Positions 49,294-57,597 of a stretch of 64,000 nt of DNA are shown one piece after another. The translations under genes were made by a program, and so were the position numbers. Within the stretch, counting starts at the first letter, position 1. The number at the start of each line of letters is the position of its first letter. This DNA comes from Planctomycetota bacterium (GTDB lineage: Bacteria; Planctomycetota; Phycisphaerae; Phycisphaerales; UBA1924). The notes beneath the pieces were generated by a model. That model worked only from the letters and a program-made list of their open reading frames with translations. It made no database searches and had not been told where the DNA came from. The stretch covers positions 117,230 to 181,229 of the forward strand of contig JACTNA010000014.1 of NCBI GenBank assembly GCA_014584315.1, read 5' to 3'.

Positions 49294-49932
49294 ATGGCCG
49301 TCCGAGTCGTCGGTGGCGCGTTCGTCGGGGCGTTGATCGCCTTCGTGTGGGGGTTCGTCTTCTGGACCGTCCTGCCCTTCTCCGGTCAGGCGATCACGCG
49401 CGTCGCCGACGAGGGCGCGCTCGCCGAGTCGCTCCGCGCGCACGTCGGCCCGAGCGGCGCGTACGCCCTCCCGATGCCCGAACACCGCGAGGGCATGACC
49501 GAAGCCGAGCGGCAGGCCGCCCTCGACATCTGGAAGGGCAAGCACGAGATGGGGCCGATCGCCCTGCTCTTCTACCGCCAGGAGGGGATCACGCCCATGG
49601 ACCCCATCGTCATGGTGCGCGGCTTCCTCATCGGGCTGCTCTCGGCGCTCCTCCTCGCCTCGGTCTCCGCCGGAGCGGCCCAGCGCGGCGTGCCCTTCGC
49701 GAAGCGCGCCGCCCTCATCCTCGGCATCGCGCTCTTCGCCGCGCTCGCCTCGCACGCCATCCAGTGGAACTGGTTCTACCTCCCGACGCGCTACACGCTC
49801 ACCGCCGCCGCCGACCTCGTCATCGGCTGGACCCTCGCCGGCCTCGCCATCGCCGCCATCGCCGCGCCCGGCAAGCCCAGGTCCGCGCCGAAGCCCGTTG
49901 GACGCCCGAAGGACGAACCGGCCGCGCTGTAA
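49294..49932 (+). CDS. Membrane protein of unknown function
   Basis: 212 residues, not recognised. It has an N-terminal transmembrane helix (about 6-26, GAFVGALIAFVWGFVFWTVL), then a ~75-residue periplasmic-looking region (GAYALPMPEHREGMTEAER). Three more helices follow (about 108-128, 137-155 and 167-187) before a short basic tail. It follows pabB by 123 bp. No motifs suggest an enzyme. It may be a small membrane component of the envelope. Confidence 0.75.
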   Translation: MAVRVVGGAFVGALIAFVWGFVFWTVLPFSGQAITRVADEGALAESLRAHVGPSGAYALPMPEHREGMTEAERQAALDIWKGKHEMGPIALLFYRQEGITPMDPIVMVRGFLIGLLSALLLASVSAGAAQRGVPFAKRAALILGIALFAALASHAIQWNWFYLPTRYTLTAAADLVIGWTLAGLAIAAIAAPGKPRSAPKPVGRPKDEPAAL

Positions 49933-49962
49933 CTCCAGGCCGTGGCGCACCCAACGGCACGG

Positions 49963-49986
49963 TGGCACAGGCGTCCCGCCGGTGCC
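49963..49986. repeat. Third copy of the tggcacaggcgtcccgcc repeat
   Basis: Located upstream of the RAYT pseudogene; its right end (ggtgcc) completes the near-palindrome seen in the copy at 47617. Confidence 0.7.
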
Positions 49987-50029
49987 GAAGTCTGTCGCCC
50001 CGCCCCGCCCGAACTGCGCACGCGCAGTG

Positions 50030-50068
50030 CCAGGGTCGCAGCGAGGCTCGCCGAGCAAGCCCCTGGGA
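50030..50068. repeat. Left 38-bp inverted repeat flanking the RAYT pseudogene
   Basis: Begins ccagggtcgcagcgaggctc. It is the reverse complement of 50613-50650 with only two substitutions and one base indel. Confidence 0.85.
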
Positions 50069-50089
50069 TCGATCGCCGGTATTCTCACT

Positions 50090-50104
50090 CCGCCCGGAGG
50101 GCGG
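50090..50104. repeat. REP-like hairpin, left side of the RAYT pseudogene
   Basis: ccgccc-gga-gggcgg, a perfect 6-bp stem with a 3-base loop, between the left inverted repeat and the start codon. Confidence 0.6.
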
Positions 50105-50120
50105 ACGGAGGGGATGAGCG

Positions 50121-50573
50121 GTGCCCAGCGCATGGACACAGAACTTCTACCACATGGTGTTCAGCACCAAGGCCCGCGCCGAACTCATCACGCCCGACGT
50201 CGAACCGCGGCTCTAGCCGCTCATCGGCGGGATGCTCCGCGACCCCGGCTGCTCACTGCTCGCGGCCAACGGGATGCCGGAACACGTTCACCTCCCGGCG
50301 CGGTACCGGGCCGATCTCTCGCACTCCGACTTGCTGCGCCACGTCAAGAGCCGGTCGAGCGAGTGGATTCACGAGACGTTCCCCGATCTCCAAGGTTTCG
50401 CGTGGCAGGAGGGATACGGCGGCTTCACGGTCAGCACGTCGATGGTGGACACCGTTGAAGGCTACATCGCGCGGCAGAAGGAGCGCCGCAAGACGCAGGA
50501 TTTCAGGAGCGAGTTCCTGGAACTGCTGCGCAAGCACGGCGTCGAGTTCGACGAGTCGGCGGTGTTCGGGTGA
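50121..50573 (+). pseudogene. IS200-like/REP-associated tyrosine transposase (RAYT) with premature stop
   Basis: The frame from GTG 50121 reads PSAWTQNFYHMVFSTKARAELI, the usual opening of IS200/RAYT proteins, and stops at an in-frame TAG (50214-50216). It then resumes without shift: CSLLAANGMPEHVHLPARYR (HUH motif H-V-H), SSEWIHETFPDLQGFAWQEGYGGFTVSTSMV and YIARQKERRKTQDF with the candidate catalytic Tyr. Total about 150 codons, the normal length. So one nonsense mutation separates two intact halves. RAYTs process REP hairpins; REP-like stem-loops and a long inverted repeat flank this copy. A re-start at ATG 50232 would give 113 residues including the HUH motif, so partial activity is conceivable but unlikely. 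Confidence 0.85.
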
Positions 50574-50580
50574 ATCGCGT

Positions 50581-50595
50581 CCGCCCTTCGGGCGG
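50581..50595. repeat. REP-like hairpin just after the RAYT stop codon
   Basis: ccgccc-ttc-gggcgg, a perfect 6-bp stem, mirror of 50090-50104. A third weaker one (cgccc-tcc-gggcg) is at 50662-50674. Confidence 0.6.
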
Positions 50596-50612
50596 AGGGA
50601 AGGGGGCTGCTT

Positions 50613-50650
50613 TCCAGGGGCTTGCTCGCCGAGCCTCGCTGCGCCCCTGG
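50613..50650. repeat. Right 38-bp inverted repeat flanking the RAYT pseudogene
   Basis: Begins tccaggggcttgctcgccga. Pairs with 50030-50068. Confidence 0.85.
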
Positions 50651-50717
50651 CAACGGGCGTGCGCCCTCCGGGCGGAGAACTGAGGAGCGGTAGAAGCCGT
50701 TCCCCATACCATCCCCC

Positions 50718-52124
50718 GTGCCCGAACCTGCCGCAGACCAGCCTCCCGCCTGGGGTTCCGAGACGCGCGACGAGCGTCTTGCGCGTCTGCTCGCCAAGGC
50801 CCGTGCGCTCCCGGCCGTGCCGGGCGTGTATCTCATGAAGGACCACCGCGGCGTCGTCCTCTACGTCGGCAAGGCCGCGCGGCTGCCCGCGCGCGTGTCG
50901 TCGTACTTCCTGCCTTCCGCCGACCTCGGCCCCAAGAAGCAGCGGATGCTCGACGACGTGCACGACTTCGACACGCTCGGGTGCGAGACCGAGTGGGAGG
51001 CCCTGCTCGCCGAGAACCGCCTCATCAAGGACATCCGCCCGCGCTACAACGCGATGCTCACCGACGGCAAGTCCTTCCCCTACCTCGTCGTCACGCAGCG
51101 CGAGGACTTCCCTCGCGTCTACATCACGCGCAACCCCTCCGGCGTGCGGGACGACGGCACGGAGGACCCGCTCATCCGCGGGGCGAAGGTCCTCGGCCCG
51201 TTCGTCAGCCCGGGCGCGCTGCGCGAGGCCGTGCAGATGCTCCAGCGCATCTTCCGATTCCGCACGTGCAGCCTCGACATCATCGACGGCGACCCGCGCA
51301 ACCGCCACTTCCGCCCGTGCCTGCTCTACGCCATCGGCCAGTGCTCCGCCCCCTGCGCGGACCGCATCCCGCGCGACGCCTACCGGGCCGACGTGGACCG
51401 GTTCGTCCGCTTCCTCGACTCGAAGCGCAGCGTGATGCTCCGCGAACTGACGGCCGAGATGCAGGCCGCCGCCGCCTCGCTCGACTTCGAGAAGGCCGCC
51501 GTGCTGCGCGACCAGATCGACGCCCTGCGCCGCCTCGACCAGCGATCGACGCGCAAGGCCCGCTGGCAGCCCGAGACCGAGATCGGCTACCTCGACCCGC
51601 GCAAGGCCACCCGCAGCCTCCAGCGCACGCTCGGCCTCGACCAGCCGGTCCGCTGCATCGAGGGCATCGACATCGCGCACCTGCACGGCGGCGAGACGGT
51701 CGGCTCCAAGGTCTGCTTCGTCGACGGCCGCCCCTTCCGCAACGAGTACCGCCGCTACCGCGTCCGCTCCGTCGAGGGCGGCAACGACGACTACGCCAGC
51801 ATCCGCGAGGTCGTCAGCCGCCGCTACCGCGACGCAGGGGGGGGGCACGAACTCTACCCCGACGTCATCCTCATCGACGGCGGCCTCGGCCAGTTGCACG
51901 CCGCCCTCGAAGCCTTCGAGACCCTCGGCGTGCGCCCGCCCATGGTCGTCAGCCTCGCCAAGAAGGAAGAACTCCTCTACGTCCAGGCCCGCACCGAGCC
52001 GATCCGCCTCGGGCGCGACAACCCCGGCCTGCGACTCTGCCAGGCCGTCCGCGACGAGGCCCACCGCTTCGCGCAACTCTACCACCACGTCCTGCGCCGC
52101 AAGCGCACGCTCGACGAGGAGTGA
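50718..52124 (+). CDS. uvrC: Excinuclease ABC subunit C lacking the C-terminal HhH domain
   Basis: 468 residues, compared with about 610 in E. coli. The GIY-YIG nuclease (PGVYLMKDHRGVVLYVGKA, residues 35-53) is followed by the UVR motif (LDFEKAAVLRDQIDAL) and the RNase H-like nuclease with its acidic residues in IEGIDIAH and VILIDGGLGQL and His in VRDEAHRFA. The chain stops soon after, before the helix-hairpin-helix pair that normally ends UvrC. It makes the incisions in nucleotide excision repair; missing HhH should weaken DNA binding. GTG start. The G9 tract (51837-51845) codes a Gly loop before HELYPD. Confidence 0.9.
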   Translation: MPEPAADQPPAWGSETRDERLARLLAKARALPAVPGVYLMKDHRGVVLYVGKAARLPARVSSYFLPSADLGPKKQRMLDDVHDFDTLGCETEWEALLAENRLIKDIRPRYNAMLTDGKSFPYLVVTQREDFPRVYITRNPSGVRDDGTEDPLIRGAKVLGPFVSPGALREAVQMLQRIFRFRTCSLDIIDGDPRNRHFRPCLLYAIGQCSAPCADRIPRDAYRADVDRFVRFLDSKRSVMLRELTAEMQAAAASLDFEKAAVLRDQIDALRRLDQRSTRKARWQPETEIGYLDPRKATRSLQRTLGLDQPVRCIEGIDIAHLHGGETVGSKVCFVDGRPFRNEYRRYRVRSVEGGNDDYASIREVVSRRYRDAGGGHELYPDVILIDGGLGQLHAALEAFETLGVRPPMVVSLAKKEELLYVQARTEPIRLGRDNPGLRLCQAVRDEAHRFAQLYHHVLRRKRTLDEE

Positions 52125-52133
52125 TTCGACCCT

Positions 52134-53075
52134 TCACTCGTACCGCACCCACTCCAGGCACAGCCCCTCCGGCGGCAGCGTCGGCCCGGCGCGGCGGCGG
52201 TCGCGCGAGGCCAGAATCTCCGGCATCGACGACGCATCCATCTTGCCCCGCCCCACCTCGTGCAGCGTCCCCGCGATGATCCGGACCATGTTGTAGAGGA
52301 ACCCGTTCCCGCATACGTCGATGCGTAGGAGCGTGCCGCGGCAATGCCCGTCCGGGTTCGCATCGGGGCGCGCGCCCGGCGGCGCGAGCGCCGTCTCCAC
52401 CACGCGCACGCGGCAGTCGAAGATCGTCCGCACCGTCGTCAGCCGCCCGTGCCCCGCGGCCGCGAACGCCGCGAAATCGTGCTCCCCCACGAGCAGCCGC
52501 GCCGCACCGTCCATCGCCGCCGCATCCAGGTCGCGCCACGAATGGAACACCCACCGCCGCTCCCACAGCGGCCGGTGGGGCGAGCACAGGATCGTGTACG
52601 AGTACCCCTTGGCCCGCGCATCCGCGATCGGGTCGAACGTTTCGGGCACGACATCGACGGCCGTCACCAGCACGTCCTCCGGCAGGCGCGCGTTCACCGC
52701 CAGCCGCAGGCGGTCCAGCCCGCGCGCCGCCGGCCAGCCCGAGTGCGCCCGCGAGGTCGCTTCCGCGCTCCGGCCGCCGTCGCCGCCCCCCCCCTCGTCC
52801 CCCGAGCACGAGAACGCCGCCACCTGCCCGCGCGCGTGCACCCCCGCGTCCGTGCGCGACGCCCCGGTCAGCCGTACCGGCTCGCGCACCACCTCCCGCA
52901 CCGCCCGCTCGACGATCTCCTGCACCGTCCGCAGCACCGCCCGCCCCTCGCGCACCTCCGACCCCGCCGGCACGGGCGCGGCCCCGGGCGTCACCGCCGG
53001 GTCCGGAGGCTCCTGCTTCTGCCACCCGTGGAACGCCGTCCCCTCATACGCGACTGTCAGCCTGTACCGCGGCAC
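52134..53075 (-). CDS. truA: tRNA pseudouridine synthase A
   Basis: 313 residues. TruA forms pseudouridine at 38-40 of tRNA anticodon stems. The catalytic aspartate is D76 in LTGASRTDAGVHARGQ; RAKGYSYTI, FHSWRDL and GNGFLYNMVRIIAGTLHEVG are conserved family blocks. The protein carries extra loops: one after GWQKQEP (about 20-48) and a Gly-rich one after FSCSGDEGGG coded by a C9 tract (52786-52794). These explain the length (usual ~260). It is convergent with uvrC at a 9-bp distance. Confidence 0.92.
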   Translation of the reverse strand: MPRYRLTVAYEGTAFHGWQKQEPPDPAVTPGAAPVPAGSEVREGRAVLRTVQEIVERAVREVVREPVRLTGASRTDAGVHARGQVAAFSCSGDEGGGGDGGRSAEATSRAHSGWPAARGLDRLRLAVNARLPEDVLVTAVDVVPETFDPIADARAKGYSYTILCSPHRPLWERRWVFHSWRDLDAAAMDGAARLLVGEHDFAAFAAAGHGRLTTVRTIFDCRVRVVETALAPPGARPDANPDGHCRGTLLRIDVCGNGFLYNMVRIIAGTLHEVGRGKMDASSMPEILASRDRRRAGPTLPPEGLCLEWVRYE

Positions 53076-53184
53076 GCCCTCAGCCTATCCGCCGCTCCGC
53101 GCTCGCCACACGCGCCCCGAATGTGCATCCGCCCCCCCGAACCGGCCGATGGGGCCGGGGGACAAACTCGCCACGGGGGTGCGC

Positions 53185-53745
53185 ATGAGCGGCATGGTCT
53201 TCGGCATCGGACTGAGCAAGACGGGTACCAACAGCCTCAACGAGGCCCTCCGCACGCTCGGCTACCGCTCCATCCACTACCCCGACTGCGCCCTCATGCT
53301 CGCCGGGCGGTACGCCGACGCCCTCCGCGGCCACGACGCCGCGACAGACATCTCGGTCGCCGCGTTCTTCCGCGAACTCGACACGGCCTACCCCGGCTCG
53401 CGGTTCATCCTCACCGTGAGGCAACTCGGCTCGTGGCTCCGCTCCGTCGGCGAGCACATGTCCCGGCGGCCGCCCGAGTCGATGCACCCGGGCGAGCCGC
53501 GCGGCGAGGTCCGCCAGCGTCTCTACGGGACGCGCGCCTGGGACGCCGACCTCTTCGTCGAGGCCTACCGCCGACACAACGCCGCCGTGCGCGCGCACTT
53601 CGCCGATCGACCCGACGACCTGCTCATCCTCGACATCTGCGCCGGCCGGGGCTGGCAGGACCTCTGCCCGTTCCTCGGCAGGCCCATCCCCGCCGCGGCG
53701 TTCCCCGCGCTGAACCGCGCCGAAGAGCGACGCAAGTCGGCCTGA
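53185..53745 (+). CDS. Sulfotransferase-like P-loop protein
   Basis: 186 residues. It opens MVFGIGLSKTGTNSLNEAL, the P-loop pattern of the short sulfotransferase-like family (often annotated 'sulfotransferase family protein'). FILTVRQLGSWLRSVGEH is the 3'-phosphate site, and the C-terminus DDLLILDICAGRGWQDLCPFLGRPIP is also typical. It is the shortest of the six sulfotransferases in the window and lies far from the main cluster. The ATG at 53185 was chosen because similarity begins right after it. Acceptor unknown. Confidence 0.78.
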   Translation: MSGMVFGIGLSKTGTNSLNEALRTLGYRSIHYPDCALMLAGRYADALRGHDAATDISVAAFFRELDTAYPGSRFILTVRQLGSWLRSVGEHMSRRPPESMHPGEPRGEVRQRLYGTRAWDADLFVEAYRRHNAAVRAHFADRPDDLLILDICAGRGWQDLCPFLGRPIPAAAFPALNRAEERRKSA

Positions 53746-53760
53746 CGCCGGACGCGAGCA

Positions 53761-54912
53761 TCACCCCAGCGCGCGCTCGACGTCGGCGATGAGGTCGTCG
53801 CCGTCCTCGATCCCCACGCTGAAGCGCACCAGCCCGTCGGAGATGCCCAGCCGCGCCCGCTGCTCGGGCGGCACGCTCGCGTGCGTCATGATGCCCGGGT
53901 GCTCGACCAGCGACTCGACGCCGCCGAGCGATTCGGCCAGGCTGAAGATCGTGAGCCGCTCCAGGAACCGTCGCGCGTCGTCGATCCCGCCCTTCAGTTC
54001 CGCCGTGATCATGCCCCCGAAGCCGCGCATCTGGCGCGTCGCCAGGTCGTGCTGCGGGTGCGACGAGAGGCCGGGGTAGATCACGCGCTTGACCCTCGCG
54101 TGCCGCTCCAGCCACGCCGCCAGCCGGCACGCGTTCATGCAGTGCCGCTCCATCCGCACGTGCAGCGTCTTCGTCGAGCGCAGCAGCAGGAAGCAATCGA
54201 ACGGCGAGGGCACCGCGCCGACGGCGTTCTGGATGAACTTCAGCCGCTCGTGCAGGTCCGCGTCGTTGACGACCAGCGCGCCGCCCACCACGTCCGAGTG
54301 CCCGCCGAGGTACTTCGTCGAGGAGTGGCAGACCACGTCCGCCCCGAACTCCAGCGGGTTCTGCAGGAACGGCGACGCGAAGGTGTTGTCCACCGCAAGC
54401 AGCGCGCCGCGCCCGTGCGCGATCTCCGCCGTCCGCCGCAGGTCGATCACCTTCAGCATCGGGTTCGTCGGCGTCTCCAGCCAGACCAGCCGCGTCCGCT
54501 CGGTCATGGCGTCGCGCGTCGCGGACTCGTCGGTCATGTCCACGAGCGAGACCTTCAGCCCGTGCCGCGTGAAGACGCGGTTGAAGAGCCGGTTTGTCCC
54601 GCCGTAGACGTCGTCGCAGAGCAGCACGTGGTCGCCCGGCTCGAAGAGGTGCAGCACGCACTCCATCGCCGCGCACCCGCTGGCGAAGCACAGCCCGTGC
54701 CGCCCGCCCTCGAGCGACGCCAGGTTCGCCTCCAGCGCCTTGCGCGTCGGGTTGCTGGAGCGCGAGTAGTCGTAGTCGCCCTTGATGACGCCCGGGCTTT
54801 CCTGCACGTACGTCGCCGTCTGGTAGATCGGCGTCATGATCGCGCCCGTCGTCGGGTCCGGCCTCTGGCCGGCGTGGATCGCGCGCGTCCCGAACCGTTG
54901 CTCGCTGCTCAT
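53761..54912 (-). CDS. Cystathionine gamma-lyase/gamma-synthase (PLP-dependent)
   Basis: 383 residues. Cys/Met metabolism PLP-enzyme blocks: YDYSRSSNPTRKALEANLASLEGG, FASGCAAMECVLHLF, DDVYGGTNRLF, ETPTNPMLKVIDL, VDNTFASPF and HSSTKYLGGHSDVVGGALV with the PLP-binding Lys. It is adjacent to, and on the same strand as, a cystathionine beta-synthase, which suggests reverse transsulfuration: cystathionine to cysteine plus 2-oxobutyrate. The lyase, gamma-synthase and homocysteine-forming branches cannot be separated reliably by motif; the pairing favours lyase. Confidence 0.9.
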   Translation of the reverse strand: MSSEQRFGTRAIHAGQRPDPTTGAIMTPIYQTATYVQESPGVIKGDYDYSRSSNPTRKALEANLASLEGGRHGLCFASGCAAMECVLHLFEPGDHVLLCDDVYGGTNRLFNRVFTRHGLKVSLVDMTDESATRDAMTERTRLVWLETPTNPMLKVIDLRRTAEIAHGRGALLAVDNTFASPFLQNPLEFGADVVCHSSTKYLGGHSDVVGGALVVNDADLHERLKFIQNAVGAVPSPFDCFLLLRSTKTLHVRMERHCMNACRLAAWLERHARVKRVIYPGLSSHPQHDLATRQMRGFGGMITAELKGGIDDARRFLERLTIFSLAESLGGVESLVEHPGIMTHASVPPEQRARLGISDGLVRFSVGIEDGDDLIADVERALG

Positions 54913-54934
54913 GCTCTCGCGGCCTCTCGATGGG

Positions 54935-55108
54935 ATTCACCACAGAGACACAGAGGGCACAGAGAAGAGTCGTTGCCACAGATGCGCACAGATGGACACA
55001 GATGATTCAGAACCCGCGAGCGGACTCTCTCCCGAATCCGTGTCCATCCGTGTCCATCTGTGGCTGATTCCGGTTCCCCGCTGTGCCCTCTGTGCCTCTG
55101 TGGTGAAT
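54935..55108. repeat. Nested inverted repeat of CACAGAG and CACAGATG units
   Basis: Outer arms 54935-54962 and 55081-55108 are reverse complements with a single mismatch in 28 bases (they start attcaccacagag). Inside them, gccacagatgcgcacagat (54975-) and a reverse-complement partner (tgtccatctgtggc, up to about 55064) form an inner, less perfect pair. Together they can fold the whole intergenic space into one long hairpin between the lyase and cystathionine beta-synthase genes. Confidence 0.85.
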
Positions 55109-55117
55109 GGACTTCCT

Positions 55118-56503
55118 TCACCCCTGCGCCCGTCGGCTCAGGTAATCAATCACGTCGATCTGCGACACGATCCCCACGATCCGCCCGTGGTCCACGACCA
55201 CGGCCACGCGGTCCTTCTCGAAGATCGGGAACAACTCCTCCACCCGCGCCTTCGGGTACACCACCCCGTCCAGCGGGTTCGCCACCTCCCGCACCGGCGA
55301 GTCCGGCCCCACGCGCCCCGTCTGCAACCCCCGCAGCAGGTCGATCTCGTGCACGATCCCCTTCGGCCGGCCCGCCCCGTTCGTCACCGGCACCTGCGAG
55401 ATCCCCCGCGTGCGCATCAGGTCCGCGACCTGCGCCACCGTCGCGCCCTCGTCCGCGGTCACCACCTCGCTGTGCGGCCGGCGCAGCACGTCCTCGACCA
55501 CGCCCATCTGCCGCGCCGGCTCCAGGAACCCGTGGTCCTTCATCCAGGCGTCCGACAGGAACTTCGTGATGTACCGCGTCCCCGAGTCCGGCAGCACGGT
55601 GATGACGCGCTTGCCCGGCCCCAGTTCCTTGGCCAGTTCCACCGCCACGTGCACGTTCCCGCCCGACGACCCGCCGCAGAACAGCCCCTCCTCGCGCACG
55701 AGCCTGCGTGCCATGACGAAACACTGGCGGTCGTCGACCTGCCGCATCTCGTCCACGGCCTTCATGTCGAACGCCTCGCACACGATGTCGTCGCCCAGCC
55801 CCTCCACCTTGTACACGTGCGCCTCGCCGGGCGTCCCCGTGTAGAACAGGCTGTAGTGCACCGACCCGAGCGGGTCGACGCCCACCACCCGCACGCTCCG
55901 CCCCGTCTCGCGGTTCTTCTCCTTGATGAACCGCCCGATCCCCGAGATCGTGCCCCCCGTCCCCACGCCCGCCACGAACGCGTCGAACTCGCCCCCGGTC
56001 TCGTCCCAGATCTCCGGGCCGGTGCGCCGGTAGTGCGCGTCGATGTTCGCCGGCGAATGGTACTGGTTCACGTAGAACCCGCCCGGCGTCTCGCGCGCCA
56101 GCCGCTTGGCCACGTTCACGTAGTGCTCCGGCGAGTCGCCCGGCACGTCCGTCGGCGTGATGACGACCTCCGCCCCGAACGCCTTGAGCATGTTCACCTT
56201 CTCAAGGCTCATCTTGTCCGGCATCGTGAAGATGCACCTGTACCCCTTCACCGCGGCGACCATCGCCAGGCCGAGGCCCGTGTTCCCGCTCGTGTTCTCG
56301 ACGATCGTGCCCCCCGGCCGCAACGCACCGCTCCGCTCCGCCTCCTCCACGATGTGCAGCGCCATCCGGTCCTTGATCGACCCCGCCGGGTTCAGGTACT
56401 CGCACTTGACCAGCACCTCCGCCGCGCCCGCGGGCACGACCTTGCGCAGGCGGACAAGCGGGGTCTTTCCGATGGCGTCGAGGATCGTGTCATGCCGCTT
56501 CAT
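55118..56503 (-). CDS. Cystathionine beta-synthase with C-terminal CBS-domain pair
   Basis: 461 residues. The PLP part has GSIKDRMALHIVEEAE (PLP Lys ~44), ENTSGNTGLGLAMVA, VGTGGTISGIGRF and the C-terminal GGSSGGNVHVAVELA. Residues about 335-460 hold two CBS motifs (VADLMRTRGISQVPVTN and FPIFEKDRVAVVVDHGRIVGIVSQIDVIDYL), as in human CBS-type enzymes where they bind S-adenosylmethionine. Bacterial cysteine synthases lack this pair. It condenses serine and homocysteine to cystathionine. It is upstream of the lyase gene, although 205 bp of repeats intervene. Confidence 0.92.
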   Translation of the reverse strand: MKRHDTILDAIGKTPLVRLRKVVPAGAAEVLVKCEYLNPAGSIKDRMALHIVEEAERSGALRPGGTIVENTSGNTGLGLAMVAAVKGYRCIFTMPDKMSLEKVNMLKAFGAEVVITPTDVPGDSPEHYVNVAKRLARETPGGFYVNQYHSPANIDAHYRRTGPEIWDETGGEFDAFVAGVGTGGTISGIGRFIKEKNRETGRSVRVVGVDPLGSVHYSLFYTGTPGEAHVYKVEGLGDDIVCEAFDMKAVDEMRQVDDRQCFVMARRLVREEGLFCGGSSGGNVHVAVELAKELGPGKRVITVLPDSGTRYITKFLSDAWMKDHGFLEPARQMGVVEDVLRRPHSEVVTADEGATVAQVADLMRTRGISQVPVTNGAGRPKGIVHEIDLLRGLQTGRVGPDSPVREVANPLDGVVYPKARVEELFPIFEKDRVAVVVDHGRIVGIVSQIDVIDYLSRRAQG

Positions 56504-56660
56504 CGCAACACTCCGAGGGGCACGGGACAGGGCAGAGCGGGCGGCCGCGACGGGAGGATAGCGGCCACGCTCGCAATGCCCCGGAACCCCGTTCGGCCGG
56601 ACTCGAGTCCGCGTTCCGACAGCGTGTGAGACCCCGCCGTGCTCCCTACCGTCCCCCCGC

Positions 56661-57518
56661 ATGCGCATCCTCCTCACCAACGACGACGGCATCCGGGCGC
56701 CGGGCATCGTCGCCCTGTTTCAGGCGCTCACCGACTCCCGCGGCACGCTCGGCGGGCCTCTCCGTGCTCCCGACGGCACCCGCACCGAGGTCTTCCCCGT
56801 CGCCCCCCTCACCGTCCAATCCGCGACGAGCCACGGCGTCACCTTCCACGAGCCGATCATGGTCCGCGAGGTCGAGGCCGCGGAGACCATGCGCGGCGTC
56901 GCCGTCGATGCCCGGCCGGCCGACTGCGTGAAACTCGCCATCAGCAGCATCTGGCCCGAGCGTTTCGGCACGGACGACGACGGGCGTCCGTCACGCCCCG
57001 ACCTCGTCATCAGCGGCCTCAACTCCGGCGCGAACTGCGGGGTGAACGTCATTTACTCCGGCACGGTCGCCGCGGCCCTCGAGGGCGCGTTCCTCGGCGT
57101 GCCTTCGATCGCGGTCAGCCTGATGATCCGCGCCGGCGAGCCGGACTTCGACACCGCCGCCCTGCACGCCCGCCGCGTGATCGAGCAGATTCTGGCCGCG
57201 GCCCCGCTGCGGCGCCACGAGTGCCTGAACGTCAACATCCCGCCCATCGAACTCGACAACCCCGTCCGCGACCGCCCGCTCCCCGTCGTCGTCTGCCCGA
57301 TGAACACGCACGGGCTGGTCGACGCCTACGAGCGACGCGTCAGCCCCTCGGGCGGCGTCTACTACTGGGCCTCCGGCGACGGACTCGACTTCCACGCCAC
57401 CGACCCCGGCACCGACGTCCACGGCCTGTTCGACCGCAAGATCACGATCACGCCGCTCCAGTACGACCTCACGCGCCACGCCGACCTCGATCGGTGGCGG
57501 GCCGCGCTCGGCGAGTGA
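56661..57518 (+). CDS. surE: 5'/3'-nucleotidase SurE
   Basis: 285 residues. N-terminal RILLTNDDGIRAPGI carries the metal-binding Asp pair, and LVISGLNSGANCGVNVIYSGTVAAALEGAF is the second hallmark block of SurE. Metal-dependent hydrolysis of nucleoside monophosphates and possibly exopolyphosphate. Compared with the common 250-residue form it has a few extra loops (RFGTDDDGRPSR and LELDNPVRDRP-type). Its promoter region (56504-56660) is shared with the divergent cystathionine beta-synthase gene. Confidence 0.93.
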   Translation: MRILLTNDDGIRAPGIVALFQALTDSRGTLGGPLRAPDGTRTEVFPVAPLTVQSATSHGVTFHEPIMVREVEAAETMRGVAVDARPADCVKLAISSIWPERFGTDDDGRPSRPDLVISGLNSGANCGVNVIYSGTVAAALEGAFLGVPSIAVSLMIRAGEPDFDTAALHARRVIEQILAAAPLRRHECLNVNIPPIELDNPVRDRPLPVVVCPMNTHGLVDAYERRVSPSGGVYYWASGDGLDFHATDPGTDVHGLFDRKITITPLQYDLTRHADLDRWRAALGE

Positions 57519-57597
57519 TGCGGGTTGCCGCCCGATCCGCTGCGAGGGAGCGCGGCGGCGGGCCGCTGTGGGGCGGGCGTTTCGCCCGTCTTGCGCG

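Noticed and set aside
50214..50216. TAG in the transposase as a pyrrolysine or recoded codon
   Set aside because: No pylT/pylS or recoding structure is visible and TAG is used as an ordinary stop elsewhere; simple nonsense mutation in a decaying gene fits better.
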